A model generated the notes under the pieces. It had not been told where the DNA came from and ran no database searches. It saw nothing but the letters and a program-made list of their open reading frames with translations. From the NCBI RefSeq assembly GCF_025024155.1, contig NW_026251742.1:248001-312000 (forward strand): 64,000 bases of DNA, read 5' to 3'. The DNA is from Gamsiella multidivaricata. Its lineage: Eukaryota > Mortierellomycota > Mortierellomycetes > Mortierellales > Mortierellaceae. Positions within the stretch are counted from its first letter, which is position 1, and each line of letters opens with the position of its first letter. This document shows, piece by piece, positions 35,801-47,180 of the stretch. The position numbers and the translations under genes are program-made.

Positions 35801-35834
35801 GTCAAAACGGAGTCAGGACCAACGAAGGCGCTAG
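32813..35834 (+). CDS. Mitochondrial pentatricopeptide-repeat (PPR) protein
   Basis: RNA-binding helical-repeat protein, probably acting on mitochondrial transcripts. Exons 32813-32946, 33063-33736, 33834-35091 and 35225-35834 join to 2676 nt (891 aa). The N-terminus is rich in Arg/Ser with no acidic residues for about 45 residues and reads as a matrix-targeting signal. A coiled coil follows (about residues 47-90, IETSELEHEIRQLEKTIIEQ). At least seven PPR units run from about residue 200 to 420. Examples are MEDVGVQPNMESFSYLMEAY, LVPAIPAYNSLMKIHVRR, SGATPVESTYSLMIHACAK, HLQPTDATFNSLIHACA and FEPDILTYNTLLFACSK. Further repeats lie near RDSWTYATMLEGCYYW. The C-terminus is Ser/Ala-rich, then basic. 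Acceptor 33062 was chosen because it alone preserves frame. The RNA target cannot be told. Confidence 0.88.
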
Positions 35835-36055
35835 TGATTTAATCAACGTTTCAATCTTATCTGCATTTTTTAGAACCCTGTTCGCCATAGAATTGTACAA
35901 TATAGCATGCATTAACTGTAAAAGATGTATTCATGATCGATGCTCTACCTTCAAAGTATTCGGAGTGTTCTGTTCCTGACAATATGGCCTCATATAATGG
36001 TTCAAAAAGCTTTTTTATTCTTAATGCTCATGGTCGTTATTTGGCCATTTGTATT

Positions 36056-37729
36056 CTAGATTATTGATGTGCGTTGGGAAGAACCCATAATCAAACATGG
36101 GCTCGGGCCTGGGCTCAGCACTGGCAGTGTGCCACTCTCGATCGTTGCGGGGTCAAGTGGACCCTCGTCCGTTACAATAGAAACGAAGCAAGCCTCCTTT
36201 GCCCGTAATTGTCCTTCTCGCCTGCGTTCCTCTTTACGCTGGTGGCGATGGTGATCTCGGCTACGTTGATGATCCCGTTGCACGATTCCATATTGAGGGA
36301 AATAGTGTAATTCGTCTCTCAGTCCTGACCGATGCTGCTTCAGCCAATGACCCGACTGCTCGGCTGAGTAGAGGTCCCTGCGACAGTGTTGCTCTTGATA
36401 TAGATCTGCAGACTGGCGGTGCCTCATTTTACGCCCTGGTTGCGTGGAAACTGCGCGTCTTGATCGGGTACACTTTTCGCTCGTTTCCGCCCCTTGATCG
36501 CTATTATGAGAAGAACACGAGGGATGTAGCGCGCGCGATGGCAAGAGAGGATGATGCCAGAGACAGGACAGTTCGAGCTTGCTATGCTCCGGATGCGCAG
36601 ATGACGGCAGAAACGGATCAGGGGGGACACCCTTTTCTCCTCTGACAGGAACTGCAGCCTTGGTATTGTCTATGGCCTTTGTTGTCGAATCAAGAATCCC
36701 GACAGTTGCTGTCTTGCCCCCTAGTGCGTATGCTAGCTGCCATGGCTTGGCAACAAACGAAGGTCGCGCGTGGATTCCAAACAATTGTTTCTTGAACGGT
36801 TGGTATTGTTTTTGATTTTGTCCCATGCCGCTGTCTCTTGGATGCGCTCGGTGGCGACGCTCGTTTCCGTCATGAATTCTGTCAGCTACAACCAGCGGTC
36901 CGGGGATATTGTTACTATCGTAATACTTCGACTTGACTCCATCAATAGGTATACCCTGAATCTCAATGGCCGCCAACCTGTGCCCGCACTTTAACACCAC
37001 GTCCTTCCGATCCAGCTTTCTTCCGCTCTCTATCCAACTTATGGCTATAGGCGCCAGAGAAACTGAGCTGTAGGAACTTGACCTATTCTCACTATAGCCA
37101 CAGCACGGTTCATGTCCACCAGGAAGAATACCCTGTGTCCGCCCACTGCTGTCCTGGCGAGCCTTTTGCGCTCTGCGTTGCTGTCTTCTGCAGTACGCAA
37201 GGACAATCACCAATACGACTATACTCAAAGAGCCGACAAGCCCCGCGATGGCGGTGATCCATGAGGTGTTATAGTCCGAGACTGTCTGCAATAATATTGG
37301 CGTAGCTGTGGCTGTATAGGTTAGGGTGGATGACAATGGACATGGTAACGAGGAGGTGGGTCTTGATGCTGCGAAGGATGTGTCTGTTGACTGAGTCAGG
37401 GACAGTGATAAAGCAGTAGAGGACAATGATATTGTCAAGGTGCATAGTGACAACGTCGAATATGGCAAAGGCGATGAAGATGGAGATTGCAGCGGTGACA
37501 AGGTCGGAGGTGTGGATGGAGAGAGCGAGGGATTTGGCGAGGGATAAGGTGAGGGCGAGGGACTTTTCGAGGAAGAGGTAGGGAAGGACGATATGAGGAA
37601 GGTCCCCATTGTTTCTACAGGAGGAGCTATATGAGTCGTTAGAAGTGAAAAAGATGAATTTGAAGCCATCGACGACAAAGGTGTGGATAAAGGAAAACGA
37701 AGTGGAAGCGATAGAGGCGCCGACGGCAT
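36056..37729 (-). CDS. Single-pass Ser/Pro/Thr-rich membrane protein
   Basis: Uninterrupted 557-aa frame. The first 165 residues are extremely Ser/Pro/Thr/Leu-rich (PSPSPYPSPNPSLSPSTPP) and look like an O-glycosylated ectodomain. One strong membrane segment follows (about residues 174-196, AIAGLVGSLSIVVLVIVLAYC) and then a basic stop-transfer CRRQQRRAQKAR. This layout resembles fungal Skg6/Axl2-type single-pass cell-surface proteins. The cytoplasmic region is His/Arg/Gln-rich and matches nothing I know. A clear signal peptide is not seen at the chosen ATG (37729), so an upstream exon is possible. The opposite strand has partial open frames that I regard as shadows. Confidence 0.6.
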   Translation of the reverse strand: MPSAPLSLPLRFPLSTPLSSMASNSSFSLLTTHIAPPVETMGTFLISSFPTSSSKSPSPSPYPSPNPSLSPSTPPTLSPLQSPSSSPLPYSTLSLCTLTISLSSTALSLSLTQSTDTSFAASRPTSSLPCPLSSTLTYTATATPILLQTVSDYNTSWITAIAGLVGSLSIVVLVIVLAYCRRQQRRAQKARQDSSGRTQGILPGGHEPCCGYSENRSSSYSSVSLAPIAISWIESGRKLDRKDVVLKCGHRLAAIEIQGIPIDGVKSKYYDSNNIPGPLVVADRIHDGNERRHRAHPRDSGMGQNQKQYQPFKKQLFGIHARPSFVAKPWQLAYALGGKTATVGILDSTTKAIDNTKAAVPVRGEKGVPPDPFLPSSAHPEHSKLELSCLWHHPLLPSRALHPSCSSHNSDQGAETSEKCTRSRRAVSTQPGRKMRHRQSADLYQEQHCRRDLYSAEQSGHWLKQHRSGLRDELHYFPQYGIVQRDHQRSRDHHRHQRKEERRREGQLRAKEACFVSIVTDEGPLDPATIESGTLPVLSPGPSPCLIMGSSQRTSII

Positions 37730-38251
37730 GGTCAGGAAAGCAATGGTTGATAGCTGTGAAAGTGCGCCTTATGGTCATATCACATCCACAATGAAAAAAT
37801 AGATGTGCCACTAGGGATGCTAGCCTCTTCTACCAACACCATGTGGATCCCGATATGAAGAGTAGTCAGTGCTCACAAAAAATAGAAAATACCCCACCGG
37901 AAACCGGACCATCGTAGTCGACGCGGTGGCCCGGCCAATCAAATGGCACCATTAACTTTGTTGACTGATATGATATGTCAATTAGAGGTTTCTTTAATAC
38001 CTTTCCCTACTCATATAGTCATATAGTCTATCCTGCTATCCGCTGAATTTCTTATGGTCCTTTGTTATGATCCGAAGGCTCTCGTGCCCAGCCTCATAGA
38101 AAACTTTGGCCTTTGTCATAGCGCTTTGACAATGTATATTCGGATGATAACAATTAAAAGCAATATCTTATTTCCCCAGAAGAGTACAGCACCGTACGCG
38201 GCCTCGACCATAGCCTATTCTTTCAACCTCTCGCTCCTTGCCCGTAATATG
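37730..38251. other. Intergenic: promoter of the membrane-protein gene and 3' flank of TM9SF
   Basis: No gene or notable motif seen. A TCATATAG duplication lies at about 38010-38026. Confidence 0.5.
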
Positions 38252-41003
38252 CTAATCGATTTTGACAGCGGAGTAGATTCTTCGGACAAACCAGTACGCG
38301 CTGATGAAGCCAGTCGTACCCGTCAAGAGTGCATAGATGATGCAGATCATTAGACTGTTGGTGAAATAAATCAGTCCTGGTACAAAGTGGTCAATCGAGA
38401 GCTGCTTCATAAAGAAGACCATGCTGTACAAAAAGATATAGACTGCCGAGAATGATGGCACAAAAAAACTCCGCCACCACCAATTGTAGTCCTAAATGAA
38501 AGGACAAAATAAGAGTTAACAGGTGGCTAAGTATTAAGATCCCTCTACAGACTGCAGCAGGAAACCGGAAGGAGATACGCGTACCGCTTCGCTTTCGCTT
38601 TAAAGACGGCATTCGTTTTAAAATGAACATTTACCTCTTCGCAAAGCTGGATATAGGTGATGACGACAGAGACCTCAACACAAGTGATCAGCAGAATCAC
38701 AAAGACCAGGCTCAGAAATCCGAACATGTAGTAGTACTGGCCTTCCCAGATTGACTTAAGAATGTAGAAAAGCTCGATGAAGATCACGGCAAAAGGCAAA
38801 ATAGCACCCATTACGATCCTATTGGAGTAAATATCAATGAACATGACAACCCATATTAAGATCACGTACTACACATGCGTGGTTTATGTTCACCAAAAAA
38901 GTGCTGTATTCTGCAAGAGCACTTACGAGTATCGAGGGCGCACGAATCGCACGGGCTCGGGAATCTGGCGTGGGATCTGGTTAGTCCGTCCAGGGTGCTC
39001 GATAACTGCCTTGCGTTGTCCGAAGAAGGCTCCAATGAGAGAGAGAGGGAGTGAGATGCCGAACCACATCACCGCCAGAGCAAAGAACGTTCCAAATGGG
39101 ATGGCATTCGACGAGTTTTTGGACCAGACAAACAAGTTGAGCATGAAGACGAGGGTCATCAAAAAACCAGGCACCAATGTCGCTGTCACGATGGCATTTT
39201 TGGTCCAGGACGTTCCACGGAAGACCTTATAGAGACGAGCTGAATAGTATCCTGCAAATGCACTACGTCCCAATATTTATGAACAAGAAAATAAATAACT
39301 GTTAGCATTATCGAACGTCGTTAAACAAGAGCATATAGGGAGCACAAGGTAGGGATTGGTATGTCCTTACCCAGCGAACACAAAGAGAAACAATCCGAAT
39401 GACACAAATCCGCCTCTGTAAGATGGGTTCAAAATTCCTAGGAGGGCAAAGACTATAACAAGCATTTAAGGAAATTGTTAACTAACACTGCCTTGATTGC
39501 TGTAAGCAGTTCGATATGTAATATTCCTTCAGCTTACTGATGGTAGTGAAGGCCATGACAAGGACCTGCACTCCTGATCCAAGGATAGCGCAGAGTAAGG
39601 AAGAGTATTTCGGCGTTCTGAATACATCACCATGAACTAGCTTCCAACCCGAACCATCATCCTGATCATCTTTCATCTCCTCCTCGTTGTAGATTGCAAT
39701 GTCCTTCCTCAGCGACCTCATCATGATGAGGGCAACCAGTCCTGCCAGGAACACCATGATGACGATCGAATTGACGATCGAATACCAATGGATCTGAATA
39801 TCGGTGTTGATAAGGTACAGGTTCCAGCGGTTGTTCCAGGTCACTTCTTTGTCCTCGATCCATTGTACAGAGTATGTGTACTGAATATCCACTTCCTTAT
39901 CCGAGACTGTCTGGAAAGCTCCAACTTTGAGAGGATCCTTAGGGCAAGAGTCATTGTCCCCTTGATCGATTCTAATTTGATGTCAAAATGGTGGCTTTAG
40001 TCAACCGGAAAGCTAAATGTTGCATGTCGATTAGCTGATCATTTAGGCGAGCACTTACGAGTATGGAGATACCTCAAAGCCAACAATCAGCTTTCCGCCG
40101 GATGGGCCTGGTTGACTCTGATAGAGGATGCGGATCGTAACATGATTGTGAATGTTACTTTTCGACTGTTGCGGAAAAAGAGAGGAAATGATGATGTTAG
40201 AGTGAGGGACCCGGTAGGCCGTTTACAGGGACATTTAATGAGGCAGTTCTTACCCACTTGACCTTGCCTAAAGGAAAACCTGCTCTATACCGCCACTGCT
40301 TGATAGCCCGGCCATCTCCTAGATTATATCGCGTTGCCCCAGGCAAGTTGTCCACGATCCTACGATGTGTAAACCAGACACACAACAAAGATGAGCGATA
40401 TACACAGCAGTTGAGATTGAAACAAGATCCTGATCAACTCCAAAAGGCACTGACCATTCCACGCTGTAGTCGTTCGCAATGAAGTCCCTTGCAAGAGCCG
40501 CGTCCTCGGTCGACACGCGCTTTGTGCATAGAGTCTTGCAATCGATATCTCGACCAACAACCAACTAGTCAAAGCAGTGTTATTCATTTGAATCCGTATG
40601 TGAGCAGTGGGCGATAAATTTAGACCGCCGGGGCGGTACTTGTTACTCAATTCTCATTAGGGTCTTCAGATCACACTTTCGTTTGGAAGATGATCTCCTC
40701 CTGCATTACCTCATAGTCTGATGTCGAGATACGATCGCCTCTTAGGACCTCGCCCAGGTTGAGCCATGCCTTCTTTGCATCCTTCGGTGGGGGACACACA
40801 AACGGCAGGTCTGCATAGGCGTATGGCAAAGGCGACTTTTCTGAAAAGATCTTATTCACATATAAGGGTACACGGTCCCCCTCGTGAAAGACTGTTGGAC
40901 TAATGCCTGGGATATAGAAGGCGGTTCCAAATGATGGTAGAGAGGAGAGGGCAACGAGCGCTGTGGCCAAGACGGCAGAGGCGCCCGCACGAAATGAGAC
41001 CAT
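38252..41003 (-). CDS. Transmembrane 9 superfamily (EMP70/TM9SF) protein
   Basis: Nonaspanin of the endosome/Golgi, a family involved in membrane protein sorting and adhesion. Nine exons: 41003-40710, 40564-40455, 40359-40254, 40165-40059, 39971-39538, 39452-39371, 39262-38927, 38818-38635 and 38491-38252. They join to 1893 nt (630 aa). A signal peptide (about residues 1-28) precedes FYIPGISPTVFHEGDRVPLYVNK, the family's N-terminal signature. The lumenal part includes YADLPFVCPPP, CKTLCTK and VDNLPGATRY. A transmembrane helix (about 265-287) is followed by a cytosolic acidic DDQDDGSGWKLVHGDVFRTP loop, which is also diagnostic. Eight C-terminal helices follow, including IFALLGILNPSYRGGF, GAILPFAVIFIELFYIL and DYNWWWRSFFVPS. 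The terminus IYSAVKID fits the KXD/E-like Golgi-retention tail of the family. Divergence from human TM9SF2/4 cannot be ranked by eye. Confidence 0.94.
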
Positions 41004-41702
41004 GACTTTTTATGTGCAGGGATATGTAGATACCGAGACGGAGCAGGGGACAGGTCTGACTTGGTAGTATGTTCTAAACCTCACTCGGTTAGAAATGAAG
41101 TGATTCGGCGAGGATGATAATAAAGCAGATGTGGATGTGGATGGATGATGAATGCGTTCGTTGACTTGGGACGGGCCACAAGGAGAACGGCTCCAAACCC
41201 CTTAACACCGCCGCCGCGCCAATAGCACCCAATCAAAAAAGAGTTGCTGTGCTGCCAAGTTTGCTTAGACTGCACCCCCTCCTGTCCGGCTCGACCATTG
41301 CGTGTATGGGAGCATCTAGAGATCATGGGCATCCAACATCAGGTACCTCATATTTTCCATGGTCTTTGGTAGCATGGAAAGCATCGAGGACTGCATAGTG
41401 AGGTACGAAGAAACAAGATGAGCGGGCGAACAATTAAGGTTGATTGAGAATGGCAAGGCGCAGGCAAGAGAATAATTTTCCTTGCTAGCCCCCATGCACA
41501 GCTCCGGCTGGAGTCATCTGGGAAAATGAGGTGCATCTTTCAGCTGCGACTATGCGCTTATCCCAAAGACAACTCTGATCTCCTCCTTTAACCATTGGCA
41601 CCTATAGTCGATCTTCTCTTTGGCCATTTTTTTTTCTCGCTATGATCTGCACATATGAAGTGCAGCATTTATATTTAAAAGCGCATGGCACACGCAGGTA
41701 CG
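41004..41702. other. Intergenic: TM9SF promoter and 3' flank of the F-box gene
   Basis: No gene supported. A GATGTGGATGTGGATGGATGATGAATG repeat-like stretch occurs at about 41127-41154. Confidence 0.5.
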
Positions 41703-43292
41703 CTATCTGGAGACAAAGTGCATACCTTCGAGGAAGCGGAAGCGCCTTCCGACTTGACGTGGTAGCTGGTTCAGCCTGCTATGAAAGAGCTCACTGCTAC
41801 AGCCGATCGCCAGCGTTTGCAGTAACGGTCGCTCCTGTAGCCAATTCGTATGGAAGGAGGCGGAGCCAGGTGCAGGAAGAGGCACCTCTGGGTCACGGCC
41901 CAATCCTTGGAACACCGCAAAGTCGTTCAATCGAGTAGCAATTGTCAGATCCACCAGTCTTGGGATCTGTCTCAACGTAAGGTTCAAAACTTGCAGCGCA
42001 TCCTCTTCCAGGTCCTCGATATCTTCCTGCCTCCTGAGGCGAAGTATTTGAAGAGTCTCCAAGAACGGTAGGCCCGATTTGCATGTCTCTTGGTCCCAGA
42101 ACCTGAGGATCAAATCCGGACCGAACTCTGTATCAAGGCCGATAAGTCTTGAACAGCACCCTTGTCTCAGTATCCTCTCCATGCCTTCTTCATTCACTTT
42201 ACGATGATTGAGGTCCAGACATAGGTGCCTCAGTCGTACATTACGACGGGTCCACTCCTCCGCCATTTCTAACAAATCCTGGCTGCTTACGCTGCATCCC
42301 GTCAGTTCCAGCGATTCCAACCTCGGAAGTTGGCCTAAGAACCGATACAGGGCATGTTGATCCGCCTGAGAACGCGAGTTGGTGCGTCGCACGCTGACAT
42401 GCTTCAGATTCCTGCAAAGCTCTCGATCAGCCGCTCCTGCATCGATATCTAACGCGCTCTTCAAAACGCCATCGGCGTCACTGTTGAAGACATCAAATAC
42501 TGTGTCTCTACAGATCATGATAAGAGCCTTCAACCTCGGAAACATCCTCAGCAATCGAACGCGTCCAACGCCAGAGATATCGCACTGATCTAGCTCGACC
42601 GAAAGAATGTTTGGAAACCTTGCCGTGGCGGCATGCAACGAGTCGATCCCCTCCAGTGGTTCAGATACATCCATGATCTTGGCGTTTCTTAGCGAGAGGG
42701 ATGTTAGGGATGAGCAGGCACCGAGTATCGATTGAAGGGTGTTCCAGGGTAACGAGAGCGTCTCATCCAACCCAGTGGTACAGATATCCAGATCAAGCGA
42801 CTGCATCTGTGCAGCCGCACCGAACTCGAGTACGACCTTGACCACGGATTTCAGCGTGATAAAACCTTGTGAGTGGATGATGAGATGCCTCAGATTTCTG
42901 GGACTCAGTCGCATGACGTCCTCTAGGAATTTGACGTCCAGACTGCAGTCGAAAATCTCCAGGGAGTTGACATTGATGCATTTCTGAATAACGTCCGCGA
43001 GCGGTGGCGATACTTGGTCGAATGTTTGAAGTCGGAGACCGGCGATAAGATCTGTCGGGAATTGAGGATCTGATGCTGCATCGGGGAGCGTTCGGCCGTT
43101 GAGTGGAAAGGTGATTCCAAAGTACGGGATGCATGCTATATACAGACGTTTGGAGACGAGGCGCAGGCGGTGGACCATCCTTGGATTCATGAACGCAAGG
43201 ATGTTTGCCCAGAGCTCAGCGATGGCGGCGACTCGTTCTAAGGGACTTTTATCGGATGTAGGTGTCTCAGCGTCCATGTCATGAAAGTGCAT
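41703..43292 (-). CDS. F-box / leucine-rich-repeat-like protein
   Basis: Single-exon protein of 529 aa from the first in-frame ATG (MHFHDMDAET). An F-box-like motif lies near the N-terminus (about residues 22-55, IAELWANILAFMNPRMVHRL and RLVSKRLYIACIPYF). A long Leu-rich region follows, with repeated LxxLxLxx units such as LRHLIIHSQG, LTSLSLRNAKI, LESLELTGCSV, LRHLCLDLNH and LQILRLRRQED. This is the usual plan of fungal SCF substrate receptors: the F-box would bind Skp1 and the repeats a substrate. Such genes are numerous in Mortierella-like fungi. The substrate is unknown. A non-ATG extension upstream is open but not needed. Confidence 0.78.
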   Translation of the reverse strand: MHFHDMDAETPTSDKSPLERVAAIAELWANILAFMNPRMVHRLRLVSKRLYIACIPYFGITFPLNGRTLPDAASDPQFPTDLIAGLRLQTFDQVSPPLADVIQKCINVNSLEIFDCSLDVKFLEDVMRLSPRNLRHLIIHSQGFITLKSVVKVVLEFGAAAQMQSLDLDICTTGLDETLSLPWNTLQSILGACSSLTSLSLRNAKIMDVSEPLEGIDSLHAATARFPNILSVELDQCDISGVGRVRLLRMFPRLKALIMICRDTVFDVFNSDADGVLKSALDIDAGAADRELCRNLKHVSVRRTNSRSQADQHALYRFLGQLPRLESLELTGCSVSSQDLLEMAEEWTRRNVRLRHLCLDLNHRKVNEEGMERILRQGCCSRLIGLDTEFGPDLILRFWDQETCKSGLPFLETLQILRLRRQEDIEDLEEDALQVLNLTLRQIPRLVDLTIATRLNDFAVFQGLGRDPEVPLPAPGSASFHTNWLQERPLLQTLAIGCSSELFHSRLNQLPRQVGRRFRFLEGMHFVSR

Positions 43293-43442
43293 AGTAAACG
43301 GCAATGGATGGAGAAGCAATGGACGTTGTGACACTGCGAATACGACAATAGGCACATTCGTCACAAAACTCTAAACGCGTCGAGCTATGCATCATGGACC
43401 GATCGCAACATTTTATTTGCAATACGCTTCGATCCCCATGGT

Positions 43443-44945
43443 TTATTTGAACATCAGGGTGAAAGGATAGCCCGGGTTCTTGACCTTGAAGAACTGGAGC
43501 AGGATGCTAAACATGAACGCAAACACACCCATCGACACCCAAACAGCCACCCTCTGCATCGTCGGGTTCTCGATTCTTGGGACAATGCCGATCAGCGAGA
43601 TGACACTTCCAGTGAGAATAGCATCTATTATAATTTGGAGAAAGGGCGAAGATCATGTTAATGGTGCGTTGTTGATCGCACCACCCTGGCCCGCAAACAT
43701 AAACAGCGTGAACTTCGTCCACTGAGGTCCTGCCAAGCTCTAAGTAATCAGGATTAAGAAAATAGCGTACAGATAACGGCCACGATCTGAGTCTCGAGTC
43801 CAAACTGGTTCTGAAATCCTTGAGCAATGAATCCAGGCCGACCATCGCGTCCGGGAACGGTGTAAGGCGGGTTGCGGATCTGGTTCCACATGTGTCCTGA
43901 GATCATGATAAAGATCGTGAACTACACATACATAGATTGTCGTACAGAACATCAGTCAGTAATGGGGCCAAACGGGTCGAGAATGAATAAAGAGCTTAGA
44001 TTGGCCATTGATTGTGTTCCGCACCATGGAAATCGCAGACCACAGATACTTGCTGGTCGAAACCTTGCCCGCCTTGGCGTAGATCAAAATTCCAGAGGCA
44101 ATCACAAGCAGGGCAGCAAATGCCTTGACAGCGAACGCGGCAAAGTCAAAAGGGCGCTGGACCTTGACATTAATTCCTGCTCTGCCGTTCAACCAAACTG
44201 CAAATGGCTCTGCCAGGAAGCCGCTATTCAGAAAATAAGCGCGGTAGGGTGTATACGGGATGCCGTCAGTACAAAGTCAATCCAGAGATGGCTGTCAAGA
44301 CACAGCTCAAAGAAAATTGTGCACTTCGATGTACTTTTTAGAAAAGTCGTAGCGGTCTTGGCTTGGCTGACTAGAGATAGAGTCCGAGGGTGGGAAGAAA
44401 AGGACCGAGGGAGCACTGTTCATACCAAACTTTTGGAAGATTGCCTGGCCGACCTTGAAGTCGAGAACACCGAAATAGACCTTGGACTTGTCAGGCAGCC
44501 TGGACCAGCCAGCGGCCACAAGTTTGTACTCGGGATCAAAGTTTCTAGAAGCATGAATACGAAGAAAAGAAGTTTTGTCAATGAGAAGCGTTGTTCCTGA
44601 TGACGGGTCATGTATAGCCGATGAGACTGGAGCCATCTGGCGCCGCGTATGTTAAAAAAGACAATCTTACAGGCAAGGGACACATTGGAACTCGGGGCCG
44701 ATAGCAGTGAAAAGAACAGCCATGGAGTAGTTCCTGGGCTTGGCCATAACTTCTTCAAACGCGTTCGTGTCGAGCTCGATGATGCCTTTATTCTTCTGTG
44801 CCTTAGCTTGCAGGCGCTGGACCTTTTTCTGCAGGTCCTGAGCTGCCTGAGGCTGAGCATCGGCAACGAAGGATGATGAGGACGAAAGGACGGCGAGTAG
44901 GCCGATGACCAAAGCCAGGAGCAACGTCCTGGTAGACAGACCCAT
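43443..44945 (-). CDS. OST3: Oligosaccharyltransferase subunit OST3/OST6
   Basis: Thioredoxin-like subunit of the ER N-glycosylation complex, which holds substrate proteins through transient disulfides. Exons 44945-44671, 44544-44335, 44223-44025, 43921-43771 and 43624-43443 join to 1017 nt (338 aa). A signal peptide (residues 1-30) precedes the lumenal thioredoxin fold. The redox motif CVPC sits at residues 88-91, at the end of exon 1. NFDPEYKLVAAGW and SAPSVLFFPP (the cis-Pro loop) follow. Four transmembrane helices come next (AAFAVKAFAALLVIASGIL; FTIFIMISGHMWNQIRN; YAILTGSVISLIGI; VSMGVFAFMFSILLQFF), and NPPYTVPG and GFIAQGFQNQFGLETQ are family loops. The C-terminus KVKNPGYPFTLMF fits Ost3. 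It ends 150 bp before the F-box start region. Confidence 0.95.
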
Positions 44946-45186
44946 GATGTGCGTTAATGAAGCCGAGAAGGAGTATGATGATGAATTTATGAGAGAAGAA
45001 AAACGGGAGGGAGGGTGATGAATTTCTTTGCCGCGAACGGTCGTTATAATAGAAAGTAGCTCGTTTCTCGCTGAAAATACGTCACCGAAGACGATCTTCC
45101 CGCGAGGATGTGCCACTAAACTAAAAAGCTAGACTAACTACTATTTGGCAAACTCGCTTACGGCGGGCATCTTGTATGGACGCTGT
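44946..45186. promoter_or_regulatory. OST3 promoter, abutting the Fanzor relic
   Basis: Only about 240 bp lie between the OST3 start codon and the terminal stop of the decayed Fanzor frame, so OST3 transcription must start within or close to element-derived DNA. Confidence 0.45.
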
Positions 45187-45531
45187 TCACTTGCGTCCAC
45201 CTTGCCCTTGCTCCACCGCGCTACTACTGCCGCTGCTTCTGCTGCCGCTGTTGCCGGCTTCTGCGTGCGATCTTGCATTCTGCATCCAAGGGTAGCGCCC
45301 ATTTTTATCCACCGGTTGAAGATAGAGAGAGCCTTATTGGTTGACCAAATGGCTACGAATCGCATTGGCAATGTTGTGCCCCACCATGATATCACAGTGC
45401 ATGTAAGACTTGTAAGTCGGTCAGTACAGCCTGCGGATCTCCACCTGCCCGACAAACTGCTTGCACGTCGGGCACTTCTTGGACCTATAGCATTTATTTA
45501 CACCAACCGCGATGTAACCTAGGGACCTGGC

Positions 45532-45611
45532 CTATGGGGTACTAGGACGAAGTCAGTAGAATATACGAAACGATTTTACACGACTTGGAATCTCCAGTGA
45601 TAGTCCCTTAC
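45532..45611 (-). other. Intact 80-nt intron inside the Fanzor relic
   Basis: Donor gtaagg and acceptor ccatag are both preserved. Removal joins SYFVQH to ARSLGYIAVG without a frame change, showing that the element carried a host-type spliceosomal intron. Confidence 0.75.
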
Positions 45612-47107
45612 ATGTTGAACAAAGTACGACTGGAAGGACCTATGCAGCGAGGAAAACCTCGTCATGGTTGAAAACTTGCCCAAACCGACTCCAATAACCA
45701 CCTTGTTAGCTTCATCTCTCTTTCTGCCGATCGACCCGTCAACCAACTTGAGCAGGCGATCCGTTATGAATCTGTAATCCGCATCTTTGGCCCTTCCCGC
45801 GTCCCATTTGTGTTTCTTGAAACGGTTGTTGCCGTTGTAAAACCTATCAAGTTGTCCTTTTAATGCCCGAGCTCCGTAATATGATACACAAAGCTGGCTC
45901 CCTCACCGCGCAGTGGTGGCAGCCTAATCTCAATGTTAGTGATGGACTCTATTCCGTCGCTTAGTACAATGTTTTTTTGCTCCTCAATTCATCTTTTGTG
46001 CTTGAACGTGGGTTAGTACACAGCCTTCTGCTTCACTGCAAGATTGTAATAGGTGGCAGGAGTGGTAGTCGGGGTTATACCCTTAGAAGAGCTACTCATA
46101 TCGACATCAGCATCCTTGCTTCCTGGCGCCATTGTCGTACTGCCGGGATAATCGTTTTTTGGTAGCAACGCGCTCGCTCCGACTACACATGCTTGACCAA
46201 GATCGAGACTTAGGATCTTGATTTGATCGGGCGCACATCATCAAAGGTCGGTGACATCCTGCGGGAATCGCCTGTATCTGACCGACTACAGCTCCTTCAG
46301 CTCCTTCAGCTTGAAGGCGAGGGAAGATGAAATCCATCAGCCCGAAGAGACCCACGGAGGAGATAGTCACGTTTGGTGCAGGTTCTGGAATTTTGAATTT
46401 CGTTCAAGGCATCGTTGTTGCTATGCTCCTGTATAATACTTCAAGACTCTTGGTTTACGCCGTCTGGGCTCACCTCGTCCTACATCTACGAGTAACCTTG
46501 TAACTAGTCCTTGATCGGCCAGCCAGTACTCTGTGCCTGCAAACGCAGGACCATAATCGTTGCTCCAATTAGATCCCTGAGTTCCTTCTTGAACACCTCG
46601 CTCTGCCAAAAAATGCGGAGCAGTTCCTCTTCTGAGCATGAGATGGAAGCCTGACTAATGGGCGTTACAGAAACTAGCCTGCGAGGGTTTTTGCAGATTT
46701 AGCAAGTGAATAAAATCCTCATTCGCCAAGAAGCTGCTACGGGTCTCGATGCTGCGCCCATCTGACAAGATCCCTCTGTCCTTTTGGGCCTTGAGCTATC
46801 ATAATGAAATTTGGTTTAGCTTCGCGTTCTTATAAATTGCTCCCTGAGTTAAGCCTCAGTGGCGACTGAAGTACTGAAGTCATGTAGCTAAGAGGCAACG
46901 GATCGCAGCAACGTTGTTCCTGGGTATGGCATTCTCGTTCTTATTGCAGCCCCATTCCCTTTGTCTAGAAAGCCTAGGTCTTGTACTCGATCGATGAGCC
47001 GTCGCATGCACTGGTCGATCTGCGTTTTACCAGGGGATTAAGCGAATAGAGATGTCGCAACAACATGCCAAGGAACTGGGCCTGAGCACTGCCTTGGCCT
47101 TCCATAT

Positions 47108-47180
47108 CTTCCTCTTCTTCCTCTTTTTCCTCTTCTTCTTCTTCTTCTTCTTCTTCTGCTTCTGATTCTTCTTCTTCTTT
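47108..47180 (+). repeat. CTT trinucleotide tract inside the Fanzor relic
   Basis: Imperfect CTT/TCTTCC repeat, encoding Lys or Glu runs depending on the minus-strand frame. It is a likely slippage site for one of the frameshifts. Confidence 0.8.

Noticed and set aside
37269..37811. 180-aa minus-strand frame overlapping the single-pass membrane protein
   Set aside because: Overlaps the longer frame that carries a clear membrane helix; hydrophobic look comes from the shifted Ser/Pro/Leu repeats. Cannot be fully excluded as an upstream exon.
45145..45522. Plus-strand 125-aa frame near the OST3 promoter
   Set aside because: Antisense to the zinc-ribbon and C-terminal part of the Fanzor relic, which explains the open frame.
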